Positions 38,210 to 46,918 of a stretch of 64,000 nt of DNA are shown piece after piece. Made by a program: the position numbers and the translations under genes. The notes under the pieces are model-generated. The model had not been told where the DNA came from, ran no database searches, and saw only the letters and a list, made by a program, of their open reading frames with translations. The stretch's first letter is position 1. The number at the start of each line of letters is the position of its first letter. This DNA is from Stenotrophomonas mori (lineage in GTDB: Bacteria > Pseudomonadota > Gammaproteobacteria > Xanthomonadales > Xanthomonadaceae), in NCBI RefSeq assembly GCF_023556335.1, contig NZ_JAIKTS010000001.1, positions 1,116,001 through 1,180,000 on the forward strand, written 5' to 3'.

Positions 38210-41200
38210 TCAGCCCTCCGCCGCGCCGCCGTCGAGCCGGTCCTGCTCCCGGGCCAGCGCCTGCGCCAGCTGCGCGCCCTGCTGCCGCGCCCGGCGTCCG
38301 CGCTCGGCATAGAACGCATCCGGCCTGCGGTCCAGCAGGTCGTATACCAGCGGGATCACCAGCAGGGTCAGAAGGGTGGACACCAGCAACCCGCCGATCA
38401 CCGTGATCGCCATCGGCGAGCGCACCTCGGCGCCCTGCCCGAACGCCAGCGCCAGCGGCAGGAAGCCGAACACCGCGCACAGGGTGGTCATCATGATCGG
38501 GCGCAGGCGCGAACGCGCGCCCTCCACCAGCGCCTGGCGCTTGGCCACGCCCTCTTCGCGCAGCTGGTTGACCTTGTCGATCAGGATGATGGCGTTCTTC
38601 ACCACCAGGCCGACCAGCAGGATCAGGCCGATGAACACCACCACCGAGACCGGCGACCGCGACAGCAGCAGCGCCGTGACCGCGCCGACCAGGGCCAGCG
38701 GGATGGTGAACAGGATGACGAACGGGTGCAGCAGCGATTCGAACTGCGAGGCCATCACCAGGTAGACCAGGAACACCGCCAGGCCGAAGGCGAACAGCAG
38801 CGAGCGGATCGACTCGCCCAGCTCCTCGCCCTGGCCGCCGATGTGCATGCCGACACCGGTACCCAGCGGATGCTCGGCGACCATCTTCTGCACCTCGGTG
38901 ATGGCCTTGCCGAGGTCGATGCCGCGCAGGTTGGCCGAGACGATGGCCACCCGCCGCAGGTCGGCACGGTGGATCTCGCTCGGGCCGGTGGTGGCGACCA
39001 CCTCGGCCACCGATGCCAGTTCCACCGGCTTGCCGCCGGTCGGGTGGACGATGAGGCGGCGGATGTCCGCGACCGAGGAGCGCTCGGATTCACGCACGCG
39101 CACCAGCACGTCGATCTTGCGGTCGCGGAAGCTGTAGCGGGTGGCCACGTTGCCGCGCACCTTGTTGACCACCGCATCGGCGATCTGCCGGGTGGTCAGC
39201 CCCAGCGCCGCGGCGCGGTCCTGGTCGAACACCACCTGGATCTCGGGAAAGCCCTGCTCCACCGTGGACTTGACGTCGGCATAGTGCGGGTTCTGCCGCA
39301 GCATGCCGGCCAGGCGGTTGCCGGCCACCCGGATGTCCTCCAGGCTGTCGCCCTCGATCTCGATCTCCAGCGGCGGCGACAGCGCGAACAGCTCCGGGCG
39401 CGCGAAGTCCACCTGCGCCGCCGGCCACGCCGCCATCGTCCGCCGCAGCGATTCGGTGAGCGCCGGCTCACGGCGGGTATCGCTCATCACCACCGACAGC
39501 TTGCCGATGTTCTCGCCACTCTCGGTGGGGCTGGCATCCAGCCGCGTGCCGGTCCCGGACACGCCATACAGCAGGCGCACGCCGGCCTCGCCGGCATGCT
39601 GCCGCTGCACTTCGCGCACCAGCGCATCGGTCTGCGCCAAGGGCGTGCCCGGCGGCAGCTTGGCGGTCATCTCGAAGCGGTCCTGGGCCAGCTGCGGCAA
39701 CAGGTCCACGCCCAGCAGCGGCAGCGCCGCCAGGGTCAGCGCGAACGCCAGCGCCGCGCCGCCGAGGACCGGCCAGGGACGCTTCAGCGCCGCCGGCAAC
39801 AGCCGCAGGTAGCCGGCCTCGGCGCGGGCATACGGCGCCATCGCCAGGTCGCTGGCCTTGCCCATCACCGGCCCGGCCACCGCGGCAACGCCACGGCAGA
39901 CGCGCACCACCAGCCACGCCAGGAGGAAGAATCCATGGCGGAACAGCGCCCCCGCCCCACGCCCGGCCAGTGCCACCGGCGCCTGCCAGCGCGACCCCGG
40001 CTTCCAGGGCTGGCGCGGCGGCTCGGCCGGAAAGGCCAACGGCGGGCGGCCCTTCAACGCGCTCAGCATCGGGATCAGGGTCATCGACACCACCAACGAC
40101 ACCGCGATGGCGATCGACACCGTCAACGCCTGGTCGCGGAACAGCTGGCCGGCGATGCCCTCGACGAACACCAGCGGCAGGAACACCGCGATCGTGGTCA
40201 GCGTCGAGGCGACCACCGCCATGAACACCTCGCGGGTACCCTTGATCGCCGCTTCCAGGATGCCCATGCCGCGCTCGCGCGCCTTGGCGATCGACTCCAG
40301 CACCACGATCGAATCGTCCACCACCAGGCCGGTGGCCAACGCCAGTCCACCCAGCGACATCACGTTCAGGCTCAGCCCCAGCTGCCCCATGAAGAAGAAC
40401 GTGGCGATGATCGAGATCGGCAGCGACAGCGAGATCACGAACGTGCTCCAGGCATCGCGCAGGAACAGGAAGATGATCAGGACCGACAGCAGCCCGCCGA
40501 TCACCGCGTCCACCTTCACGTCCTTGATCGCATGGCGGATGAACACCGACTGGTCCTCCACCACCGTCATCTCGATGTCGCGCGGCATCTGCTTGCGGAT
40601 CGCCGCCAGCTTCGCCTCCAGCGCATCGGCGGTGGCCACGGTGTTGGCGTCGCCCTCCTTGTAGACCGCCAGCTCCACCGCCTCGTGGCCGCCGGCACGG
40701 ATCACCGCCTCGCGCTCCTTGTAACCCTGGCGCACCTCGGCCACGTCCTTCAAGCGTACCGGCGACGTACCGCCGCCGCTGCCGTCGCTGCGCAGCGCGG
40801 CGATCACGTTGGGATCGCGGCTGCCCAGGATCGCGGTCATCAGCTGGCGGTTCTCGCCGGTCGACGAGGCACTGGCGCCGGCGCCGGTGTTGAGCAGCAG
40901 CTCGCGCATCTGCTCGACCGTGGCGAACTGGTTGACGGTACGCACCAGGTAGCGCTGCGACCCCTCCTCCAGGCGGCCGCCGGACAGGTTCACGTTCTCC
41001 TGCTGGAGGCGCTGGATCACGTCGTCCAGCGACAGGCCCAGCTGCGCCAGCTTGCGCTGGTCGATGTCCACCTGGACTTCGTCCTCCAGGCCACCGCCCA
41101 CCTTGACCGCGGCCACCCCGCTGACCGGCTCCAGCTTGCGCTTGAGGTCCTCGTCGGCGTAGCGGCGCAGCTCCATCAGCCGGCGCACCGCATCGTCCTC

Positions 41201-41683
41201 GTTGCCCGCCTCCTGCCGCGACGACAGCGCCAGCCGCATGATCGGCTGGGTCGAGGGGTTGAAGCGCAGCAGCACCGGCGGCTTGGCCTCCAGCGGCAGC
41301 TGCAGCGTCTCCATCTTGTCGCGCACGTCCAGCCCGGCCTGCTGCATGTCCGTGCCCCAGGCGAACTCCAGGACCACGTCGCTCTGCCCGGTGCGTGAGA
41401 TCGACTTGAGCTTGCGCAGCCCCTTGACGATGCCCAGCGCCTCCTCGGCCGGCTGCGAGATCAGCGTTTCCACCTCCGCCGGCGCCGCGCCCTCGTAGTC
41501 GGTGCGCACGGTCAGCGTGGGATAGCTCAGGTCCGGCAGCAGCTCGACCTTCAGGCTGGACAGCGAGATGAGCCCGAACAGCACCAGGGTCAGCGTCATC
41601 ATCGCGATGGTGACGCGGCGGCGGGTGGCGAATTCGATCAGGTCGAAACCACCGCCGGGAACCGGCGGAACGGGCGTGCTCAT
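38210..41683 (-). CDS. RND efflux permease, first of two (long form)
   Basis: A 1157-residue RND permease starting MSTPVPPVPGGGFDLIEFATRRRV. The proton-relay pair is intact in TGLVVDDSIVVLESI. It is about 110 residues longer than AcrB; most of the excess lies between membrane helices 6 and 7 (residues about 560-650), a proline-rich stretch followed by an additional hydrophobic segment (HGFFLLAWLVVRVCRGV). The C-terminus has a charged tail (AFYAERGRRARQQGAQLAQA). Its ATG overlaps the adaptor gene stop by 4 bp and the second permease follows 4 bp later, so adaptor and both permeases form one tightly coupled operon. Substrates cannot be told from the sequence. Confidence 0.93.
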   Translation of the reverse strand: MSTPVPPVPGGGFDLIEFATRRRVTIAMMTLTLVLFGLISLSSLKVELLPDLSYPTLTVRTDYEGAAPAEVETLISQPAEEALGIVKGLRKLKSISRTGQSDVVLEFAWGTDMQQAGLDVRDKMETLQLPLEAKPPVLLRFNPSTQPIMRLALSSRQEAGNEDDAVRRLMELRRYADEDLKRKLEPVSGVAAVKVGGGLEDEVQVDIDQRKLAQLGLSLDDVIQRLQQENVNLSGGRLEEGSQRYLVRTVNQFATVEQMRELLLNTGAGASASSTGENRQLMTAILGSRDPNVIAALRSDGSGGGTSPVRLKDVAEVRQGYKEREAVIRAGGHEAVELAVYKEGDANTVATADALEAKLAAIRKQMPRDIEMTVVEDQSVFIRHAIKDVKVDAVIGGLLSVLIIFLFLRDAWSTFVISLSLPISIIATFFFMGQLGLSLNVMSLGGLALATGLVVDDSIVVLESIAKARERGMGILEAAIKGTREVFMAVVASTLTTIAVFLPLVFVEGIAGQLFRDQALTVSIAIAVSLVVSMTLIPMLSALKGRPPLAFPAEPPRQPWKPGSRWQAPVALAGRGAGALFRHGFFLLAWLVVRVCRGVAAVAGPVMGKASDLAMAPYARAEAGYLRLLPAALKRPWPVLGGAALAFALTLAALPLLGVDLLPQLAQDRFEMTAKLPPGTPLAQTDALVREVQRQHAGEAGVRLLYGVSGTGTRLDASPTESGENIGKLSVVMSDTRREPALTESLRRTMAAWPAAQVDFARPELFALSPPLEIEIEGDSLEDIRVAGNRLAGMLRQNPHYADVKSTVEQGFPEIQVVFDQDRAAALGLTTRQIADAVVNKVRGNVATRYSFRDRKIDVLVRVRESERSSVADIRRLIVHPTGGKPVELASVAEVVATTGPSEIHRADLRRVAIVSANLRGIDLGKAITEVQKMVAEHPLGTGVGMHIGGQGEELGESIRSLLFAFGLAVFLVYLVMASQFESLLHPFVILFTIPLALVGAVTALLLSRSPVSVVVFIGLILLVGLVVKNAIILIDKVNQLREEGVAKRQALVEGARSRLRPIMMTTLCAVFGFLPLALAFGQGAEVRSPMAITVIGGLLVSTLLTLLVIPLVYDLLDRRPDAFYAERGRRARQQGAQLAQALAREQDRLDGGAAEG

Positions 41684-42810
41684 CGCGCCGCCGCCGGCGC
41701 GGACGGGGCCACTGCCGCGTCCGTCTCCGATGCCTTGCCGATCACCTGCACCGCACTGCCTTCGCGGAGCGCGGCCTTGCCGGCGACCACGACCTCATCG
41801 CCCTCGCCCAGGCCCTCGCGCACTTCCACCCAGCCCGAGTCGTCATAGCCCAGGACCAGCTCGGTGCGTACCGCGCGGCCCTCCCGCACCACGTACACCG
41901 CCGGCTTGCCGCCGTCCTCCAGCAGCGCGTTGCGCGGCACCACCAGGGCGTCGGCGCGCTGGTCGTAATTGATGCTCAGGCGGCTGAACATGCCCGCCTG
42001 CAGCTCCTGGTCGCCGGCGAAGCCGGCCACCACGCGGAAAGTGCCCGAGCCGGTGTCGACCACCGGCGCGACCCGGTCCACCGTGCCGGCGAAGGTCTTC
42101 CCGGGCAGCGCATCCACCTGCAGCGACACCGCCTGCCCGGGCTTGAGTTTCGCGATCTCGCGCTCGGGTACGTTGAGCGTCGCCTCCAGGCGGCTGCCAT
42201 CGACGATGCGGATGATCGGCGAGTTGATCTGCACGAAGTTGCCGGGCTTGATGTCCCGCGAAGCGACCACCCCAGCGATCGGCGCCAGCACCGTGGTGTA
42301 GGACAGCTCCAGGACCGCCATGCGGTGCAGGGCGCGCGCGTTCTCCAGGTCGTAGCGCAGCTGGTCGACATCGGCGGCACTGACCAGTTGCTGCTGCACC
42401 AGCTTCTCGGCGCGGCGGTAACTGTTCTCCAGCTTGTGCATCTGCGCCTCGCTCTGCGCGACGCTCAAGCGCGCGCGGTCCGGGTCCAGCCGCGCCAGCG
42501 GCTGCCCCGCACGGACCTGCTGGCCTTCTTCCACCAGCACCTCCAGCGCTACCCCGGACGTCTTGGCGACCACCTGGGATTCGGCCCGCGCCTCCAGCGA
42601 CGCGGTGCCGGCGTAGCTGGCGGCGATCCCGCGGCGCGACGCCTTGGCCACTTCAACCAGTACCGCATCGGCGCCCTTCTGTGCGTCCGGTGTCGCGGCG
42701 CCGGCCGTGTCGCCGCCGGCCTTGCAGCCGCCGAGCAGCAGGGCCGCGGCGACCAGGAAAGCGGCGGTGCGGCGTCCGCTGCCGCAGGGCGTAGGGAGGA
42801 ATGGCGACAT
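41680..42810 (-). CDS. RND efflux periplasmic adaptor (lipoprotein)
   Basis: A 376-residue membrane-fusion protein with a signal peptide ending in the lipobox LLGGC (lipid-anchored at about Cys29). The biotinyl-lipoyl-like domain and alpha hairpin (VAQSEAQMHKLENSYRRAEKLVQQQLVSAADVDQ) occupy about residues 75-170, followed by the beta-barrel part (APIAGVVASRDIKPGNFVQ, LEATLNVPEREIAKLKPGQAV) and the membrane-proximal domain. It is the first gene of the adaptor-permease-permease operon and feeds both permeases. A divergent cytochrome gene starts 201 bp away. Confidence 0.94.
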   Translation of the reverse strand: MSPFLPTPCGSGRRTAAFLVAAALLLGGCKAGGDTAGAATPDAQKGADAVLVEVAKASRRGIAASYAGTASLEARAESQVVAKTSGVALEVLVEEGQQVRAGQPLARLDPDRARLSVAQSEAQMHKLENSYRRAEKLVQQQLVSAADVDQLRYDLENARALHRMAVLELSYTTVLAPIAGVVASRDIKPGNFVQINSPIIRIVDGSRLEATLNVPEREIAKLKPGQAVSLQVDALPGKTFAGTVDRVAPVVDTGSGTFRVVAGFAGDQELQAGMFSRLSINYDQRADALVVPRNALLEDGGKPAVYVVREGRAVRTELVLGYDDSGWVEVREGLGEGDEVVVAGKAALREGSAVQVIGKASETDAAVAPSAPAAAR

Positions 42811-42924
42811 CGTGGGTCCTTGAGGATGCAGTGACTGGTGTTATAGCAAAGTATTGCACCACCCCACGAGGACACCATGCGCCAAAGGTCATGCCCGCAT
42901 GCCGCGGCGCACAACCATGAACAG

Positions 42925-42954
42925 TTCCGAACCGGTGAATACGCGGGCTATACT
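42925..42954 (+). promoter_or_regulatory. candidate promoter for the cytochrome c genes
   Basis: TTCCGA (42925-42930) and TATACT (42949-42954, 5 of 6) with an 18-bp spacer, about 60 bp before the first cytochrome start. Confidence 0.45.
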
Positions 42955-43011
42955 CGGCCCGTTCCGTGCCCCCGGCGGAACCACCAGACCCGCACCACGG
43001 ACAAGGAAACC

Positions 43012-43365
43012 ATGCGCCCGCAGCCGCTCGCCGCTTGTCTTGCCCTGGCTTTCGCCCTTCCGGTGGCGTACGCAACAGCCAGCCCGCAGTCTGAAACATC
43101 CACCGCCGCCACGACCGGCGATGTCGAGAACGGCCGCATGCTGGCCTACACCTGCCAGGGCTGCCACGGCCTGACCGGCTACAAGAACGCCTACCCCAGC
43201 TACCGTGTCCCGAAGATCGGCGGGCAGTCGGCGCAGTACCTCACGCAGGCCCTGAACGAATACCGCGAGGGCAAGCGCAAGCACCCGACCATGCAGGCGC
43301 AGTCCACGAGCTTCGGTGCGCAGGACATCGCCGACCTCGCCGCCTACCTCTCCACCCTCAAGTAG
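43012..43365 (+). CDS. soluble periplasmic cytochrome c
   Basis: A 117-residue class I c-type cytochrome (c553-like). A Sec signal peptide (MRPQPLAACLALAFALPVAYATA) is followed by a single haem site CQGCH, a Gly-rich region VPKIGGQSAQYLTQALNEY and a methionine ligand in PTMQAQ, then the terminal helix DIADLAAYLSTLK. It lies 9 bp before a second cytochrome of the same fold, so both are co-expressed. It should carry electrons in the periplasm; the partner oxidase or reductase is not in the window. The longer open frame upstream is low quality, and the ATG at 43012 gives the best signal peptide. Confidence 0.93.
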   Translation: MRPQPLAACLALAFALPVAYATASPQSETSTAATTGDVENGRMLAYTCQGCHGLTGYKNAYPSYRVPKIGGQSAQYLTQALNEYREGKRKHPTMQAQSTSFGAQDIADLAAYLSTLK

Positions 43366-43374
43366 GCACCGCCC

Positions 43375-43818
43375 ATGTCGAAAGCCAAGCACGCCCTGCG
43401 TCTCGCCATCGCCCTGTCCGTCGCCTGCGCACTGGCGGCCTGCTCGCAGCCGGAAGGCGACTCCTCCGGCCGGTCCGCGGCCGAGCCCGGCCACGGCAGC
43501 TCCTCCGCCGGCCTGCCGCAGGGACGCATCGCCGCCGGCGAACGCCTGGCCAACGCCAAGGGACAGGCCACCGGGCAGAGCTGCATCGACTGCCATGGCG
43601 CCGACGGCAACGCGCCCATCGACCCCAGCTATCCCAAGCTCGGCGGCCAGTACGGCGACTACCTCGCGCATGCCCTGCAGGCCTACCGCAGCGGCGACCG
43701 CGAACAGGTGCTGATGACGCCGCAGGCCGCCGACCTCAGCGACCAGGATATCGCCGACCTCGCGGCCTATTTCGGTGCGCGGCCGAGCCAGCTGCGCGAT
43801 CTGCACGGTTTGAAGTGA
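43375..43818 (+). CDS. lipid-anchored cytochrome c
   Basis: A 147-residue c-type cytochrome with a lipoprotein signal peptide (lipobox LAAC, lipidation at about Cys23), a flexible serine/glycine-rich linker of about 30 residues, the haem-binding CIDCH, and the same KLGGQYGDYLAHALQAY and DQDIADLAAYFG segments as its neighbour. The axial methionine is probably in VLMTPQ. The membrane anchor against a soluble partner suggests a tethered donor or acceptor paired with a diffusing cytochrome; this is an inference from the layout. Confidence 0.93.
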   Translation: MSKAKHALRLAIALSVACALAACSQPEGDSSGRSAAEPGHGSSSAGLPQGRIAAGERLANAKGQATGQSCIDCHGADGNAPIDPSYPKLGGQYGDYLAHALQAYRSGDREQVLMTPQAADLSDQDIADLAAYFGARPSQLRDLHGLK

Positions 43819-43877
43819 TCGCATCGCGCCGACACGCCCGTGCCGGCACCATTGACGGCCCCCTTCCTGGGGCAGCA

Positions 43878-44108
43878 ATGGCCGCATCGCCGCCGCCATC
43901 CCTCAGGAGATTGGCGGTCACCTCGCTTGTTCCGCTGTGGGCGAGCTTTGCCGGTTCCCTCTGCATCCACGCTCGTCCCGACATGGCCAGGACCGATCCG
44001 GCATGGGTCGGCCCCGCCGCAGTGGTCGGCGCCCCCGCGCTTCTGGTCTGCGTGATGCTCCTGACGCCCGCCGTAGCGCGCGCCATCCGGCGCGGCAGGA
44101 CTCCCTAG
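43878..44108 (+). CDS. small hypothetical membrane protein (uncertain)
   Basis: A 76-residue open frame starting MAASPPPSLRRL with two possible membrane segments (LVPLWASFAGSL and AAVVGAPALLVCVMLLTPAV) and a basic C-terminus. It follows the cytochrome pair on the same strand. There is no clear ribosome-binding site and no family I recognise, so it may be non-coding; the amphipathic layout and basic tail are the only support. Confidence 0.35.
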   Translation: MAASPPPSLRRLAVTSLVPLWASFAGSLCIHARPDMARTDPAWVGPAAVVGAPALLVCVMLLTPAVARAIRRGRTP

Positions 44109-44147
44109 AAATCCACTTTCAATGCAGTGGATCGGGCACGGCGCCGC

Positions 44148-45869
44148 TCAACGGCTGCCGTTGTCGTCCTGCAGCTCCTTCTTGAACGGGATGTCCGGCG
44201 GCGGCCGTGCGCCGGCCTTCTGTTCCTGCATGTTGGGGTCGCTCAGGCCGCAACCGCCCCCGAACTGCAGGATCGACACCACGCAGGAAATGCGGGTGCC
44301 GGTCCCCGGAATCGGGATTTCGATGCTCTTGATGCCCTTGCGCACCCATTCGGCCAGCAGCGATTCGTTGGGTACCCAGTACTTGTCGAACGAGGTCGGC
44401 GCATGGTCGTAGGGAGGCCGCTTGAGCCAGGTGCCGGCACGGTCGATCTGCTCGCGGCTCCAGCCATCGGCATCGCTGCCCGGCGCGCCGCGCGTGGCCG
44501 GCGGCCCCTCCTGACGGTCGCCCTCGCCGGCCAGGCGCACGCTGCCGTCGGCGTTGAACAGGCCGGGCCCCTGCGCGGCGGCCGCACCGGAATCACCTGC
44601 CACATTCCGCTCCGCGGCCCCCCAGTCATCAGAGCGCTGCGGCGTGGCCCATCCACCACTGCGGTCCTGGGCGCGCGGCCCGGCCCCCGGACTGCGGCCG
44701 GGGTCCCGCGCCGCCTCGGTGGCCGGCGTCGCCGCCTGCCCCCGACCGTCGGTCGCCTGTGCCACGCCCGCCAGCGGCGCCGGGGCCGCGGCCTTGCCGG
44801 CAACCGCCGGCAACGTCCGCTCGCGCACGGTGATGTCCTTGGCCCCGATGCGGAGGCTGTCCTCCCGCTCCGGCAGCGTCGCCATCGCCACGTCCTGGCG
44901 CGGCGCGGTCTCGATCTGCCGCTCGCGCACCGTCGGCTGCGGGCGCGTCAGCCGCAGGTCCGGTTCGCGTGGCCGGACCTGCGCCATCACCACCGGCGAC
45001 GGCTGCGGCACCTCGACCTGCCGTTCGCGTACCTGCACCTGCGGCATGGCCGGCGCCCGGGGCGCGACCTCGCGCATCGGCACGGCGCGCGTGGGCACCG
45101 GCGACGGCAGCACCGGCGCCACCGGGCGCTCGCGCACCTCCAGCTCGCGCATCGCCAACGGCGCGGGCTCGACGCTGGGCTGCGGCAGGACGAACGAGGT
45201 GGTCGGCCGTGGCACATCGGTCACCTGCAGCGGCTGCTCCGCCATGGCCTGCGGCTCGGCGGCCGCAGGGTCCTGCGGGACCGGCGTATCGGTGCCGGCC
45301 ACCGCCACGGCGGACGCGGACGCGGATGCAGGCGGCTGGGCAGGCGGCGCGGCCGCCGCGGCCGGCGCAGACGATGCCGCGCGCTCCTGTGCGGGTGCCG
45401 CGGCACCGGCCGCCGGCGCCCCCCCGCCCTCGTCCAGCGGCGTGCCGCGGCCGACATACTGCACCTGCACCCGCTCCCCCGCCGCCTCCCCGGCCGGCGG
45501 ATGGCTGCGCACCAGCGCCACCCACACCAGCAACAGGGCGAACAGCAGGTGCAGCGCGGCGCTGCACAGCGCCGAGACCGCCCGGATCCGGCGCTGGTCG
45601 GACCGCGGCGGATCGCCTCCGGCCCACCGCAGCACGTACAGCAGCGCCCGGGGAAACGGCAGCAGCGTGCCGCCGGCAGGCACCGCCGGCGGGCGCGGCG
45701 CCGCCGCGGCCGCGTCCGCCGCGCTGAACGCCGAGGGTGCGCTGGCCGCGCAACCACGCAGCCAAGCGCTCCAGCTGTAGGGAAAACCGGTGCGGCGATC
45801 GTGCAGAATGCTGGCCTGCCCCCGCGCGGCCAGCAGTGCGATCAGGTCGGCAACGCGCGTCACCGGCAC
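44148..45869 (-). CDS. transmembrane repetitive protein (TonB-like topology)
   Basis: A 573-residue Xanthomonadaceae-type protein. About 95 cytosolic residues precede one membrane helix (residues about 98-119, VSALCSAALHLLFALLLVWVAL). The long periplasmic part is proline-, alanine- and arginine-rich and contains four copies of VRER in degenerate repeats (for example VQVRERQVEVPQP and PTVRERQIETAP). The last 90 residues look folded and conserved: WLKRPPYDHAPTSFDKYW, then RISCVVSILQFGGGCGLS with two cysteines. The layout recalls TonB or TolA, which span the periplasm with a Pro-rich rod, but there is no TonB C-terminal domain. It lies 12 bp downstream of nfuA. Function unknown. Confidence 0.85.
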   Translation of the reverse strand: MPVTRVADLIALLAARGQASILHDRRTGFPYSWSAWLRGCAASAPSAFSAADAAAAAPRPPAVPAGGTLLPFPRALLYVLRWAGGDPPRSDQRRIRAVSALCSAALHLLFALLLVWVALVRSHPPAGEAAGERVQVQYVGRGTPLDEGGGAPAAGAAAPAQERAASSAPAAAAAPPAQPPASASASAVAVAGTDTPVPQDPAAAEPQAMAEQPLQVTDVPRPTTSFVLPQPSVEPAPLAMRELEVRERPVAPVLPSPVPTRAVPMREVAPRAPAMPQVQVRERQVEVPQPSPVVMAQVRPREPDLRLTRPQPTVRERQIETAPRQDVAMATLPEREDSLRIGAKDITVRERTLPAVAGKAAAPAPLAGVAQATDGRGQAATPATEAARDPGRSPGAGPRAQDRSGGWATPQRSDDWGAAERNVAGDSGAAAAQGPGLFNADGSVRLAGEGDRQEGPPATRGAPGSDADGWSREQIDRAGTWLKRPPYDHAPTSFDKYWVPNESLLAEWVRKGIKSIEIPIPGTGTRISCVVSILQFGGGCGLSDPNMQEQKAGARPPPDIPFKKELQDDNGSR

Positions 45870-45881
45870 GCGGGAAGTCGC

Positions 45882-46481
45882 TCAGCCCGCGCTGTCGCGC
45901 GGGATGTAGGGCGCCTGGCCACTGGCGTGGTCGGTCGCATCGCGCACGGCAGTCACGCCGGGCACCCGTCCCATCAAGGTCTTCTCGATCCCCTGCTTCA
46001 AGGTCACGTCAGCCATTCCGCAGCCATGGCAACCGCCGCCGAAACGCAGCAGCACCACACCGTCGGCGGAGACTTCCTGCACCGCCACGCGGCCGCCGTG
46101 GGAGGCCAGCTGCGGGTTGATCTCGTTCTCGATGACCCAGTGCACGCGCTCGACCATGGACGCCGCCTCGCCCGGCGCCTCGCCCTTGATCCGGGGCGCC
46201 TTGATGGTCAGCTGCTGGGTGCCGGCCGCCTGCGCGACATAGTCGATCTCGGCGCCTTCCAGCCATGCCACGCTGGAGGCCGACACATAAAGCGTGAAGC
46301 CGTCGCAGTCCACGGCCCATTCATCGCCCTGCAGCTCCGCCGGCTCGGCGAACTCCAGGCGCGCATCGGCACGCGGCGTGCCCGGCTCGACCGCGCTCAG
46401 CCGCACCCCCATGCCGGGGATGGCCTCGCGCTCGATCAGCTTGCGGAAATGGCGCTGTGCGGTATCTGAAATCTGGATCAT
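45882..46481 (-). CDS. nfuA: Fe-S cluster carrier protein NfuA
   Basis: Fe-S carrier that repairs and delivers 4Fe-4S clusters. The 199-residue protein has an N-terminal degenerate A-type (IscA-like) domain without its cysteines and a C-terminal Nfu domain with the cluster ligand pair in [15 protein letters not shown]. Length and order match E. coli NfuA. The start ATG has no ribosome-binding site and lies 7 nt after a TAGAAT box, which suggests a leaderless message. A repetitive membrane-protein gene follows 12 bp downstream. Confidence 0.97.
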   Translation of the reverse strand: MIQISDTAQRHFRKLIEREAIPGMGVRLSAVEPGTPRADARLEFAEPAELQGDEWAVDCDGFTLYVSASSVAWLEGAEIDYVAQAAGTQQLTIKAPRIKGEAPGEAASMVERVHWVIENEINPQLASHGGRVAVQEVSADGVVLLRFGGGCHGCGMADVTLKQGIEKTLMGRVPGVTAVRDATDHASGQAPYIPRDSAG

Positions 46482-46488
46482 GCAGGGT

Positions 46489-46494
46489 ATTCTA
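46489..46494 (-). promoter_or_regulatory. -10 box fused to the nfuA start (possible leaderless transcript)
   Basis: On the minus strand TAGAAT is followed by ACCCTGC and the nfuA ATG, so initiation 7-8 nt after the box would fall on the start codon. No purine-rich ribosome-binding site lies between them. No strong -35 is visible. Confidence 0.5.
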
Positions 46495-46572
46495 GCCGTG
46501 TCTTGGCTGCTGCTGATGGGATACAGATTCCATGTGCGAGGCCGTTAAGTCCCTGTCGACGGAGATACCGCC

Positions 46573-46917
46573 ATGACCGACCTGATTCCCCTCGCGCAGG
46601 CCCGCTGCGTGCCGCGCAAGGGCAGCGAACACCGCCTGGGCGAGGCGCGCAGGAGCGAGCTGCTGCCGCAGGTCCCCGGCTGGGCGCTAGCCGAGGACGG
46701 CCACGCGCTGGTCCGTACGTTCCGTTTCGACGATTACCACGGCACCCTGGCGTTCGTGAACGCGCTGGCCTGGATCGCCCACCGTGAAGACCACCACCCC
46801 GACCTCGGCGTGCACTACGACCGCGCGGTGGTGCGCTTCTCCACCCACGACGTGGGCGGGCTGAGCGAGAACGATTTCATCTGTGCCGCCAAGGCATCCG
46901 CACTCGTGGAGCAATGA
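46573..46917 (+). CDS. phhB: 4a-hydroxytetrahydrobiopterin dehydratase (pterin carbinolamine dehydratase)
   Basis: Recycles 4a-hydroxytetrahydropterin formed by phenylalanine hydroxylase and can assist in other pterin reactions. The 114-residue protein has the PCD motifs: [22 protein letters not shown] followed by [33 protein letters not shown], with the conserved HH-P and T-H-D-x-G-G-L residues. The phenylalanine hydroxylase gene is not adjacent. The following lipoprotein gene starts 1 bp after its stop. Confidence 0.95.
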   Translation: MTDLIPLAQARCVPRKGSEHRLGEARRSELLPQVPGWALAEDGHALVRTFRFDDYHGTLAFVNALAWIAHREDHHPDLGVHYDRAVVRFSTHDVGGLSENDFICAAKASALVEQ

Positions 46918-46918
46918 C

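Noticed and set aside
35104..41398. Two plus-strand frames of about 1100 and 1176 codons over the RND permeases
   Set aside because: Antisense shadows; rich in His, Arg, Gln and Gly as expected from the reverse strand of membrane-protein genes.
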